Shown piece after piece: positions 11,681 to 22,522 of a DNA stretch of 64,000 nt. A program made the translations under genes and the position numbers. The stretch spans positions 4,404,501 to 4,468,500 of the forward strand of contig OZ019759.1 in the NCBI GenBank assembly GCA_947034885.2, read 5' to 3'. Position 1 is the first letter of the stretch. Each line of letters opens with the position of its first letter. Below the pieces are notes generated by a model. It did no database searches. It was given only the letters and a program-made list of their open reading frames with translations, and was not told the DNA's origin. This DNA comes from Thuidium tamariscinum. Its lineage: Eukaryota > Streptophyta > Bryopsida > Hypnales > Thuidiaceae.

Positions 11681-12538
11681 ACCCCTAAAGCCCTGAACAA
11701 CGTTTTCTAAGATTATAAATTTTTTTGGCAGCTCACTACGGATGGAGTTTTTCTTTTTTCTCTTTGAAATTTTGATACAATGTGTGCTTGAGGAGTAGCT
11801 TCAAGGCCCAAGAATTTTCATAACTCTTGACATAAAAGTGAAATTTCAAATTGGTTCTTTAAGTTTATATAGACATATGAAGTTTTGAATCAATCCATTC
11901 CGATCAATGAGTCAAAAGTTTTGAAGATTTTGAGTTTGGGGTAGTTAGCAACCAATTACAGAATCCGTACAGTAGAAGAAAAGTTTGAAATTCTTCATTT
12001 AATTCAGTTTTTTATATTTTTGTAAAAAAATAAAAACAGAAGGTGTAGATTGTTTATTACAACATTTCAACCATTGGGATTTCGAATTTTCAATTCCATG
12101 AATAAAATGTTCACAATTCTGTATTTTGGCTCATTTTTTACTTCTTTCTACTTACTTTTTTTTTCCTACATGCTGTACAATTCCAAATGGTTTGAAATCT
12201 GTTGAGAATGTACTAGCCAACTTGCATTGAAGTATGAATTCAAAGAGTAACCACCATTTTGAATTTTGTTCCATACAAATGTGACCTTGTGAAGTGCAGT
12301 TGCCCGTATTTTCGCAGGGATAAATAAACAGTTTTTGTCAATTCAAATACTTCTATCTTGCAATCTACACAGTGGAAATTTCTGAAATATTTCCCACATG
12401 TTTACAAACCACCTGACTACAAGATCCTACGGTTCCACAAGTCAAAACTGTGTTTTAAAAAAAAGTGGCACTAGTATTAGAAATTGCAATTTTGTAGCAT
12501 TTTTGGTGAAAACATAGTCAAAAACATTTAGGGGTTAA
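11677..12538. mobile_element. TTAA-bounded repeat element, type 1 (copy A)
   Basis: It runs from TTAAACCCCTAAAG to CATTTAGGGGTTAA, about 860 bp. Copies B (20,570), E (22,333) and partial copies F (42,369) and G (59,940) share its interior, including GGCAGCTCACTACGGATGG near the left end (copies A and E) and AGATCCTACGGTT near the right end (A, B and E; F has its complement). No coding capacity. A non-autonomous DNA transposon, piggyBac-like by its TTAA and CCC ends. Confidence 0.75.
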
Positions 12539-12763
12539 TATCCCTTGTCCACATTACTCCGCCGTCCAACTTTACACAAGTACTACTCATTTTCCAAGTC
12601 ACTTCATTCATTCCAGAAGCTAATTTATTACAATCATCCAAGCTTAGGTCATGGAAAACGTTTTCGGCGTCCACAAACAAAAAATAAAGCCGTGCACATT
12701 TTCACACATCTCTCACCAACAGAAAGTTGCAAGTTTTATTTAGGTCTCATTTCCATTTCAAAA

Positions 12764-12778
12764 CGCGCGGTCTGAACT
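12764..12778. promoter_or_regulatory. Half of the TTCAGACC...GGTCTGAA palindrome
   Basis: CGCGCGGTCTGAACT matches the right half of a palindromic motif that recurs at 13,719, 16,827, 17,029, 17,211 and 17,395. Confidence 0.45.
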
Positions 12779-12997
12779 CCAATATTGAAGTGTCCGTAAC
12801 TACGCGAAAGTCTCCCGTCCGTCTGTGTAGCCCTTCAGTATTCGACCGGAATGTATTCAAGAGACCTTCAGGTTTCGTCATGATCAGCAACATAACGAAA
12901 CAAAGTAAGTTAGACTGCAAGTGGAAATGCTCAACAAAGAAGACAACTGAGGATGAAAACAATTCAGAAATCAGGCAGTGGAAGCGAAGCATTCACT

Positions 12998-13492
12998 TCA
13001 ATGCATTGCGGGTGTCACCCAAACTATGGGGGACAGGGCCTGCCCAGCAGCCTTCACCTTGATTTCGTGCTGCCAACTGCTAAGTAGAATTCGTCGTAGC
13101 TCCTGCAACTCAGTGACAGCGAGATCATCAAGGGGGCTAGTCCACAGCCTCAACGGCACTTCAACTCCAAGTGCCCATGATCTGCTCAGTAAATCCAAAT
13201 TCTTGTCAAACTCCTGCAAAATCAAATTCTCCTTCATCGATAGAGAGAGCTCTAGGGCGATGACTTGCACGTCAAATTTGGCCAACAGGAGGGCTGCAAA
13301 TTCAAGTGTCACCTGCACAGCCTTCCAGGTCATACGACAAACAACTACGAGACACGAAAACAAACGCAGCATTGCGCCCCGATTCACCAGTTCCTCGAAA
13401 CGCACCCATGGATTGTCAGACTTGCAACAAAGTCCACGAACAACAAGGGCCACGACGGCGTCACTCAGAACCACTTCCCTCATTGAACCCAT
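12998..13492 (-). CDS. Uncharacterised 164-aa leucine-rich helical protein
   Basis: The start chosen is the ATG at 13,490-13,492 in the context ACAACATGG; the frame ends in TGA at 12,998-13,000. The protein has no signal peptide or obvious transmembrane segment. It is rich in leucine and valine with alternating charges (WVRFEELVNRGAMLRLFS, ALELSLSMKENLILQEF, LQELRRILLSSW), which suggests a bundle of amphipathic helices. I do not recognise the family. A TATA box sits about 100 bp upstream of the start and a short upstream frame (MSTLLL) precedes it. It is the only intact frame with its own promoter inside the large insertion, so it is a candidate cargo gene. An antisense frame of 176 codons covers the same bases but lacks promoter and start context. 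Confidence 0.55.
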   Translation of the reverse strand: MGSMREVVLSDAVVALVVRGLCCKSDNPWVRFEELVNRGAMLRLFSCLVVVCRMTWKAVQVTLEFAALLLAKFDVQVIALELSLSMKENLILQEFDKNLDLLSRSWALGVEVPLRLWTSPLDDLAVTELQELRRILLSSWQHEIKVKAAGQALSPIVWVTPAMH

Positions 13493-13594
13493 GTTGTGCA
13501 ACTACTGAAAGAGGAAACGAAGAAACGCTCGCACTCACAAAGACCAAGCACAGATAAACTCACAGAAGAAGTGTAGACATGGCGGGATGAGGAG

Positions 13595-13740
13595 CATTTA
13601 AATACCCTCGACATTGGTAACAAGGACCTGACCTCCCTGCGAGACAAGGCACAGGAACCTAACCGCTTGGCGAGACTACATCTTGGTGAGACTACCGCCT
13701 GGCGAGACATCGCTGCACTTCAGACCACGCGATCTGAACT
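13595..13740 (-). promoter_or_regulatory. Promoter of the 164-aa gene
   Basis: On the minus strand a TATA-like GTATTTAAATG lies at 13,605-13,595. Upstream, between about 13,636 and 13,716, a GTCTCGC/GTCTCAC core recurs four times, and at 13,719-13,740 there is a TTCAGACCACGCG/ATCTGAACT palindrome shared with other sites in 12.7-17.4 kb. Clustering directly upstream of the TATA box suggests binding sites. Confidence 0.5.
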
Positions 13741-14405
13741 GTATCAACGATTCATGGACTCCGGAAAATTCCAAGAGCAAAGTGCATTGACAGAGTAAAT
13801 AATGAACCCACGAGTGTGCCAATTTCTGAAGACTTGCTTCCCAAGGATTCCAGCCATTGGAATTGCATTACTCACTTCAGATACTTGAAAAGGCACGCGA
13901 TCTATGGCTATACGAAATGCAGCAATGCTATAACTCGAAGTTGATCAATATCTTGGAGACTGAGCGGCAGTTCAATGCTCACACCAATTCCTTCTATTCA
14001 GTCACGAAATGATAGATAACCATTACTCATTTCCGAATCAAATTGGAAAGTCATGCACTGACTTCACTATTGAAACTCCAGATGATTCCATTTGATCACT
14101 CTGTTGCGTCTCCAGGGAATCTTGTACTAGTAGACTTATGAATGGGACTCGTGCTTATGAGGAAATGATTGCTCATCCGGATTCCTGATTTCATACATTT
14201 GAAATCGTTGGTTTGTTCAGGAAATTAAAGAACAAACAAACACCAGGACGACAACAAAATCACCCACTGGAGACACCGGCACCATCGTCATCCATTGACG
14301 TTGAAATATTGAGTTCGCGAAATAGTGAACTACTAACAAGAAGTTCCATCAAAGTAACAGTCGGACAAATAAAAAAGGGAAGTAGTGCGCTTCCCCACAA
14401 GTAGC
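13741..14405. other. No gene recognised
   Basis: One 63-codon frame (14213-14404, plus) without domain or start context. Otherwise unremarkable. Confidence 0.35.
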
Positions 14406-15230
14406 TCAATTTTCGAGGCAGATTCGTGTGAGTGGCGGCTTTGTTTCTAGCAACACTTGTGCCACATTGGTGGCATCGGATGTGGCATCATCTCTATCAT
14501 TATTTTGTCTCCTGCATATTTCGTTCAGTGATTGGTAGGGAAAAGGAAAGGTTGCGGCGCAAGATTTGCAGGTAGGCTCAGTGTCCATCAAGAGGGCAAA
14601 CAGTACCTGGAGTGAGGCAAGACGGAAGCAAACTTCGAGTTCTAAGGAGCGCTCCTCGTTTTCCCAAACATCGCATTTGATCGCTGGTGACCATTTCGGC
14701 TCATTTAAGAGAAGACACCGCGCCACGATTCGCGAAGGAGGTGCGTTGTCACGAATCCTTGCTTCAGTGCATTTGTTGTTGAGGTTCCAGAAGTCTATCG
14801 AGTACATCTTCAATAGGGTGCGCTTCAAGTAATGTGAAATGTTGTTCCATGGCCGTCATGATCGAGGTAGGTTTGTCAAGTTGCGAATGATCGTTGCATC
14901 TCCAAATTTGAAAAATACAAGCTTTTCGCGAGTCCTAGGGAAAATTAAAGTGCCTTCGCGCTTTAGTGTAGCCTTGTGTAATTGTGGAGGATCATATTCC
15001 TGGCAGTCTTCAAAGTAGAGTATTTCCGACATTGGTGGTCGTACTGATGTTCGTGTCCATGGCAGGAACGGGCGACTACAGTTGAACCATGACCTAATGG
15101 CGGAAACTCATTTCAAAACGTGCTCGAACACTGTGAGGACTGTGTTGGACAACGAACAATTCGGGTTGCGCATTCACGTCTTGCCTTCCATTTTCGCAGA
15201 CTTTTCCGTCCCACTTATTAGAAGAAACAT
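14406..15230 (-). pseudogene. Decayed gene of unknown family
   Basis: An open minus-strand frame of 140 codons (14,828-14,406) continues upstream in the same frame, with a few TGA stops, through residues such as SEILYFEDCQEYD and TREKLVFFKFGDATIIRNL up to about 15,230. The frame is protein-like over at least 250 codons and includes cysteine pairs (CKSCAATF). I do not recognise a domain. The stops fall where arginine would be plausible, the same decay pattern as DUF7869 copy 2. The plus-strand frame at 15082-15267 overlaps it and looks weaker. Confidence 0.4.
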
Positions 15231-15316
15231 TTTAGGAATGATCGCCTTATCACCGTTGTCATACTAACCAGGACTGTGCATTTTGAAGACAACTGATCGT
15301 TGCTCTTTTCATTCAG

Positions 15317-16374
15317 GGATGGCGATTTATGGGAAGGCTACCAGCTGTATTGCTTCGCTCATTACTCAAAATGCGCCACATCCAAGGAGGAATTTCAAGT
15401 CTATAAGATGGGTGAGTCCCACATCGACAATCGCCTTTCAAACCTGATTCTCCTCACACTTTTGCTGTCCTTGAGGAGATTGTCTTTATCCTGATATTCT
15501 CGGTGTTGCAGATTGAGTTATGTGTGCGCTGCAGAAGAAGGATGTTGTGGAATGGGGTGTGCATTTTGATGAGGCCATTCGCCAGGCGTGGGCGGAGATG
15601 GAGGATTACGTGCAGGTTCGCCACAACAATGATTGCAAAAACCTGAGGTGATGCCTTTGAAGGTGCAACCCAAGTACATGTACATGAAAATTAGGAAAGT
15701 AACAGTCCTCGTTCTTCTCAACATTCTCATAGAGTTCAGGCTTCTAACTTAGAGGGTATGCCTGTAGGGCGCTCATAGAGAAATTCGACGACATCGAGAA
15801 TCTCTCGTCGACCACAAATGGATGCTTGCTTTTATGACTCATCAAGGTGCGTCAACAATTATCAGTAATGGCAAACTATGTCGTCGAATTTAGACGAATC
15901 CACTACACGATTGTCGTTGAAAACGCAGCTTAGGTGCACTTTTTTCGAGCATGTCTCAGAACTAGTATAGATCTATGATGTCGACTTCCGAGGTCTTGGA
16001 ATAACGAACGCTATGTACTTTAGAACGCGCAGCCTAAACTGAAAATGGTCGTGGTCTTCAAGAACCGTACGAAATCATTATTTTCAGAAAACGTCCGTCG
16101 AACTTCGACAATTGTCATGGGATTATCAAATATTGTAGAAACCACTAGATTCTTCAAAAAACCCAAATCCTACTCATTCAAAATATTTTAACTAGATGGT
16201 TGTGTTCTCTTCTAGGACGATGACCAAGCCACGGAATTTTTGAAAGTAGAGCCCATGCACTTGCCAATGGACGGTGATATATTTGAAGAGATCCGTGGGA
16301 GACTCAACAACACGAAATTGGACTTGGCAAATCTGAAGCGAAAATCACGCCTGTCCAAACGTCGGAAATTGTGA
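15317..16374 (+). pseudogene. Exon-like blocks of an unknown gene, plus strand
   Basis: Candidate exons with splice-like borders are 15,317-15,411 (DLWEGYQLYCFAHYSKCATS), about 15,536-15,629 (KKDVVEWGVHFDEA), about 15,739-15,841 and 16,216-16,374. The last follows TTCTCTTCTAG, codes 52 residues (DDDQATEFLKVEP at its start) and ends TGA; its basic tail KRKSRLSKRRKL could be a nuclear localisation signal. Phases of the earlier blocks do not all agree, so the gene is probably broken. Family not recognised. Confidence 0.35.
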
Positions 16375-16560
16375 ACAGTCCACGACGCGGGGATGCAAAG
16401 TATTTGGGGTACAATGACTCGGCTGATCGGACCAACAGCAAAGGAACTAGAGCTCAGATATTGGAGAACAGATTACCTAGTAACTCCCTGTCCGACAGGG
16501 GACATGTAACGGACTGGTAGACTAGAGTACTGGTTTCTTTTTGGAATATATGATATTTTT

Positions 16561-16711
16561 ACTACTAGAAAAGTCACCCCGAATGAACTGAACTATGTTG
16601 ATTAGGACATCTTGATTCAGACACTTTTATCACAATTGTGTTGAAAGCGTCCGAATCAAGATGTCCTAATCAACATAGTTCAGTTCATTCGGGGTGACTT
16701 TTCTAGTAGTG
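16561..16711. mobile_element. CACTA-ended perfect hairpin element
   Basis: Two 58-bp arms (16,561-16,618 and 16,653-16,710) are perfect reverse complements around a 34-base loop. The right end reads CTAGTAGTG and the left ACTACTAG, that is CACTACTAG...CTAGTAGTG with the first base changed. This is the usual end of plant CACTA miniature elements. Perfect arms imply a recent insertion or conversion. Transcripts would fold into a long duplex. Confidence 0.75.
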
Positions 16712-16826
16712 TTCTTTTTTGCAATGAGACATCTGATGATGAAACATCGCAGAGCCACTAGTTCATTTGCAGTCCGAAGTCATGCAACTCGACGTCAAGA
16801 CTACATTTCTGGGCTTGTCGTTACAC

Positions 16827-16850
16827 AGTTCAGACCGCCCGTTCTAAACT
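16827..16850. promoter_or_regulatory. TTCAGACCG palindrome copy
   Basis: AGTTCAGACCGCCCG followed by TTCTAAACT, a diverged copy of the motif at 17,029 and 13,719. Confidence 0.45.
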
Positions 16851-17028
16851 ACGGACAACACAGAACATGCACTCGTCCTTTTCAGGTCGGCGCTCCATAT
16901 TCTCATGAGCACGGCTCCGGGATTGTCCACCGCTTACTCTATTCGCATCGTCTGAATTGTAGAAAAGAACTCAAGCAATGGCAAAATTTGGATGCTCCAA
17001 CGCACTATTTCCTGACAGTGCCCTACAA

Positions 17029-17418
17029 GGTTCAGACCGCGCGCCCTGAACTGATGAAGTGACACCGTGTAAGATTGCCAGCTGAACTCAGCGAACCTAC
17101 ATGCAGTCCTCGATGCTGAATTCTTGTTCACTATGACTGAATTCATATCCAAAAAGGCAGGCTCCGCGAAAACCAAATTTTCGAGGACTCTCTCTTGGGA
17201 AAGCGCACACGGTTCAGACCGCGCGCCCTTAATTGATGAAGTAATACCATGTAAGATTGCCAACTGAACTCAACAAACCTACATGTAGTCCTCGATGGTG
17301 AATTCTTGTTTGCTGTGACTGAATTCATATCAAAAAAGGCAGGCTCCGCGAAAACTGGATTTTTGAGAGGACTCTCTCCTGGGAAAGCGCACACGGTTCA
17401 GATCGCACGTCCTAAACT
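17029..17418. repeat. Tandem duplication of about 183 bp headed by the TTCAGACCG palindrome
   Basis: Units 17,029-17,210 and 17,211-17,394 are close copies, followed by the first 24 bp of a third unit (17,395-17,418). Each begins GGTTCAGACCGCGCG (GGTTCAGATCGCACG in the third) and ends AAAGCGCACAC. The inner parts share AGATTGCC, CAGTCCTCGATG-like and GGCAGGCTCCGCGAAAAC stretches. Short frames on both strands inside it are repeat artefacts. Confidence 0.8.
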
Positions 17419-17444
17419 GTGGAATCAATGAAATGGCATGTTCA

Positions 17445-17880
17445 CTAAGACATGGAGATGTTAGCAATTCGGTTGAACTCATCAACTATGGATTGAACAC
17501 GAAGGATCGCTCTTCGTCGATCGTCTTCACTTCCAGAATCCCTGGTGGGCCTACATTTCATCCAAGCATGCAAGGTACGCTCCGACAGGACGTCTGCGGT
17601 GCACGGTCGATCCAGGGTTTCTTAAAAACTCACTCCATTGTCACCCTCGTCTACGAATCCTAAATGTCCTCGTCCACCAATCCTAAATGAATCTACTGAA
17701 ACTTTCAACCAAATGTTTTTGTCACATTGAACAACTGACCTCGCAATACAACTATACAATGTTCCCTCAACCGTGATGTGCTCGTGCAATGGACCCCAAA
17801 GCAAGGAGGCATACAAATCAAAGATACTTCTCTCCCATTCCAACACCTCACCGTATCACTCGGAATACGACAACCGAGCT
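17445..17880 (-). pseudogene. Decayed gene, C-terminal part, unknown family
   Basis: A minus-strand frame covers about 140 codons down to a TAG at 17,445-17,447. It has protein-like content (TVEGTLYSCIARSVVQ, GRGHLGFVDEGDN, ERTLHAWMKCRPTRDSGSED, IVDEFNRIANISMS) and internal stops. No family recognised. The gene ends immediately before the third copy of the palindromic motif. Confidence 0.4.
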
Positions 17881-20569
17881 TACAGCCGACAAACTTCAAA
17901 AACCGGAATACAACGAATCGAAGACGCAGGGAATTTCCTAGGCTTATAGAAGGCCGACGCTGAGAACAACACTTTATGAAAAATGTAAATCACAAACCAA
18001 CGTCTAAGCCGAGCACACAACATGCAAACACTCACATAAGCAATGCAATACGACAGCAAGGAACCAGAAAGTACCGCTGCGGCTGGCGACAAAGAAAAAC
18101 TCCACCGCAAACGTAGTGATGCAGATCACAACTGTCTTCCTCCCGTACACTTGCTATCTCCGCTGACACGTTCTTCTCAACTAACTTAGCAAAGAAAACC
18201 ACCCTCTGGACCAAGCACGACACTAAAACAGAGAATTCAGAGAACGGCTAAGAAATGGCGTGCACTCTAGGGTTCCGACGAAGAAAAGTAATCAACGGCT
18301 TCAATGGTAACCTAGGAAAACGAACGGGGTCCCACTGCCGACTCTCATCCAACTCGACATCATTCACCCTTAAACGACAAGATCCATTGCCATCTAGTCA
18401 AACATCATGTTCTAGGTGAATTCAGCATTTTAGATGGCCTTCAAATTTTGATCTTATATTCTCATGACTTCAAACAATGGAGAATGTTAAACCATGGAGA
18501 AATTTCAATTGATTTTGTAAAGAATTGTAATTGTCATCATTTTGGTTGCAAATAATAGAAAAATAAAAGTAAAAATAGATTAAATGATCCAAATTTTGAA
18601 ATTTTTTGTCATGAATTACAAGTAACAATGAATATTAGTCTACAAAATTTTCAATAGATTATTCCTTTTTTAAAACCCCAAACAACCACAACAAAGACTT
18701 GAAGTAACATAAGCCTATCAAACCACATTTCATACTTCATTGAATAGAGGTATAAAAATTTGATGTTTCTTACTAATAGGAAATTGTACTTCCTATTCAC
18801 TGAAATGTTTTCAAAATTGTGGTTGAAAACTACAAACTATTGTTATTTTTTAAAGTTAGGGATAGAAAATAATTATATCAACTAGAATATTTATTAGAAT
18901 ATTCTAAAATATATCATTAATGAAGATAAAAATGGAGAAGTTAATTTTGGCATTCAAGTAGAACATTCCTTTGAAAAGAAAAAAAAAATGAATCAAAAAC
19001 ACAACAATTTGTCCTTTGGGGATTTTAGCACATAGAGCTTGCAATTGCAATAACTTCTTCAATTTCTCAACTTCTCCAAAATTTCAAGTTGAAATTGAAA
19101 GAAAAATTGTCGAGCTTCATTTTCTTTGTCAAAGTCAAATTCCAAAAATGGGTATATTTGAAGTTAAAATCAAGGATGACCTAGGCACATCCACTTTTGG
19201 GATGCATATGCACTTAAGGATTAACCAACAGTCTCAAAACACTCTTTAGGTGGCTACAACATCATAGGACACAAGTAAGTGAAGACCAAATAACTTCAAG
19301 AGTCAGCACACATAGTAAGTGCACCAAATATTAAGCAAAGATGTTTAAAGAACCTTTTCCTATAATTGTACAATACGTTGAAAGATAGCAGAAGGTTATA
19401 CATGAAAGAACAACAACTTATATGGCTAGAGCCACTACAAATTTATGTTTCATAAGACTAATGTCTTCCTCAAATTGACATGCCAAAGTCATGCAATTGT
19501 ACCTACTTACTGAATTTGACGTTCCTACTGGAAAGGCATGAAAATTATATCTGCACTAGTACTCAAACTATATGCACATTGTGGTGGATGCCTACACATA
19601 ATTCAGTGTCAATGATAATGCGTTACTTAATACCACAATTGCAATCATAGAAATATGTAAGTCGATCTTCAGGAGTACAAGGACAATTACTTGGGTGCAA
19701 CACTCTCTGCATATTTGGGTACCTACCCTGAGGCAAGGGGGCAATTACTTGGAGTTCATTTACTTCCCATGAAGAAATGAAAAGGGCCCAACAATTATAA
19801 ATTTTCTAAAAATTGCCTACATTATGGCACTCTACATTACTTATGCCAAAAAGATGGTACTAATTTCTTTCTTTTCTTTAGAAAGGAAACAAAAATTGAT
19901 AAGCTAAGCAAAAGCCACTTTTTGGCAACCGAAATGTACACACTCGGATATGTGAATCTTTTCACAGTAGTATTTTTGACTTTGTAAAAAGTTTTCTTAA
20001 TATCTTATTCACACCATAGGTCTCAAGTGAAGGTAACTAGTAAGGTTCCTAGTTTCTTCATTTCGTTCATATTTTCATTGGATACTTTGTTTGCCTGGAT
20101 TCACTGCTCACTAGGTTCTAATTTCTACTCCCTATTTCTCTATAATTTCTAATCTTCATTTCTACTCCCTATTGCAGTATTGCAGAAAAAAATTGTAAAT
20201 AGAAAGAAATAGAGAATGATTCAAAATAATACATTTTTAAGAATGTATTTATCATAACGAAATTTTCAAAAACTCTATTCCAATGGGTCTATTGTTTTAA
20301 TAAACAATCTAAATCGAAGAACAAACATTTCTTGAAGGTACATTGAAAGCTTGACTTGAATAAAGAACTTCAAAGTACAAAATCGAGAACCATGCAAAAA
20401 AAAACTCATCACTTTCATTTCATTCATCAAAATAGAATGATTCAAAGATTTCCTTGTGTGGATAAATTCAAAGAAACAATTGTAAATTAAAGTTTATAAA
20501 AAAAATTATTTCAATTAGTTTGCCCGGATTGCTTGATTAAAAACAATCTACATATCATACAAGAATTAT
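17881..20569. other. Non-coding, increasingly AT-rich
   Basis: A 63-codon minus-strand frame at 18,032-18,223 could extend the gene remnant to its left, but stops separate them. From 18.4 kb on the DNA is AT-rich with no gene. A stretch near 20,195-20,270 resembles the interior of the type 1 TTAA repeat. Confidence 0.4.
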
Positions 20570-21502
20570 TTAACCCCTAAAGGACCAACATGCCTTTTTT
20601 GGCAACATAGCGATTTTGGGCAGGTACGTGTGGCTAGAGATTTCCATATTTTGGAACCAAACTTTAATAGAAGGTGTAGACGAGGAGTATCTTCAAAGTC
20701 CAACAATTTTCGTGACTTTTGCTTAGATGGTTGAAAAGTTATTGCATAAAACGTTGTTTGTTTCTCAATTCGGGCAGTTTAGGCAGATTAGAAAAAATCA
20801 CTTTTTTTGGAAATAAAATTTTTTAATTGATTTTATAGATTTATATATACATGTAAAGCTTTGAATCATTCCATTTGAATTAATGAGTCAAAAGTTATGA
20901 AGGATTTTAGTTTGCGAGTAGTTATGGATTCTCTTCTCTAAAATAAACTTTGAAGTCCTTTATTTTACTCAATTTTCAATATTTTTGAAAAAAAATATAA
21001 ACATTGGGTGTAGATTGTTTATTACAACATTTGAACCATTGGGATTGGCATTTTTCAATTCAATAAATAAATTTTTACCATTTTTGTATTTTGAATCATT
21101 CTGTATTTCTTTCTTCTTACTATTTTGTTGTACATGTTGTACAATTCCAAATGATATGAAAATTTTCAAGCATGTAGCCAACTTGAATTGGAGAATAAAT
21201 CTAAAGGGTTGCAACCATTTTGGACATTTCTTCATACAAATGTGCCCTTTTGAAGTGCAGTTGCCCGAATTTTCGCAGTGGAAAAAAATTGATTTTTGTA
21301 ACTTCAAACACTAATATCTTGCAATCTACATGGTGGAAATCTCTGAAACTTTTTCTACATCTTCCCAAACTAGTGCACTAAAAGATCCTACGGTTACATG
21401 TATCAAAAAATGTTTTTTTTTCTGAAATTTGGTAGCTGTCCTAGAAATGACAGATTTGGAGCAGTTTTGGTGGAAACATAGTTGTAGTCCTTTAGGGGTT
21501 AA
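20570..21502. mobile_element. TTAA-bounded repeat element, type 1 (copy B)
   Basis: It runs from TTAACCCCTAAAGGACC to CTTTAGGGGTTAA, 933 bp. The right two-thirds align with copies A and E. Non-coding; overlapping 109-112-codon frames on both strands are artefacts of the repeat. Confidence 0.75.
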
Positions 21503-22056
21503 CCCTTTAGGGCCTAGCAAACCAATTTTGGTTCTTTTAAATTGAATTTTGGGAATTGGAACACTCTCTTGGCCTTAGTTCCTCTTCGGGTATGAACAAG
21601 ATATGAGGGCACGGGTATTCCGCTTCCAATGAGCCATTGGCCATCAAATTTAGAGCAATGATGATTTGTCTATTGCAATTTGAAGTTGGGAATTTTAGAG
21701 TTTCAAAATGCACTATGGAACATGTTTCTCTATTGAATTTATTTGTGTATAACTAAAGAGAGAATGCCAACTTCACCATAGTGTTCAATATAATATACTC
21801 TATTTTCAATAAAACTTTCATGGGAAATTGAGCTTTTTGTAATTCCTATGATTTTTCAAAGGCATAAACTTTAAAAAATCATATAAATTTCATTTTTTTC
21901 CCAAAAATAAATTAAAAATCACATTAGATAGAAGATATGAATTCTTATTTGTAGAAAAATAATAATTTAAATTAAATTATAAAATTTTAATATGAAAATT
22001 TGATTCTAGAAGAATTCAAGAGGTTGTTTGGGGCTCCTTAGGCCCTAAAGGGTTAA
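21499..22056. mobile_element. TTAA-bounded repeat element, type 3 (copy C)
   Basis: It runs from TTAACCCTTTAGGGCCTA to its complement TAGGCCCTAAAGGGTTAA, 558 bp, with an 18-bp perfect terminal repeat. It shares its first TTAA with the end of copy B. The interior is AT-rich and non-coding. A further half-end (GTCCTTCAAGGATTAA) lies at about 22,207. Confidence 0.75.
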
Positions 22057-22332
22057 GCATGTAGTCAAAGTTTTTGGAAACTGCTAGGCATTAGAAAAAA
22101 AACTTTTTCTGATATAGCTTGAACATTTCAAAGGAGACAAGAAAATTCCATTCATAGTGAGCGACCTAAAATTGCATTATTGCCAAAAGAACACAACTTC
22201 ACTTGGTCCTTCAAGGATTAAATAAAAACTGTATTCTAAGTACATTGTCTGAAGAAATATCCATATGTTTGATACAACATGCGAACTAACATTTGAAACT
22301 ATGTCTATACTAACATCTGAGATGTAGATTCG

Positions 22333-22522
22333 TTAACCCCTAAGGCCTTGAACAACATTTTTTGAGATTATAAATTTTTTGGGCAGCTCACTACGGATGG
22401 AGTTGTTATTTTATTTATTTGAAATTTTGATACATTACAATGTGTGCCTGAGGAGTAGCTTTAAGGCCCAACAATTATAAAAAACTGTTGACTTCACGGG
22501 TAAAAAGTTATGGTAGGATATG
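22333..22522. mobile_element. TTAA repeat type 1 (copy E), left part
   Basis: It starts TTAACCCCTAAGG and aligns with the left 170 bp of copy A (GGCAGCTCACTACGGATGG). It is interrupted after ATATG at 22,518-22,522 by an LTR-type insertion and resumes at 26,259. Confidence 0.8.

Noticed and set aside
12978-13508. 176-codon plus-strand frame
   Set aside because: It is antisense to the 164-aa frame, which has a TATA box, a good start context and a more protein-like composition.
20969-21314. Overlapping 112- and 109-codon frames
   Set aside because: Both fall inside the TTAA repeat copy B and are not kept in copies A or E.
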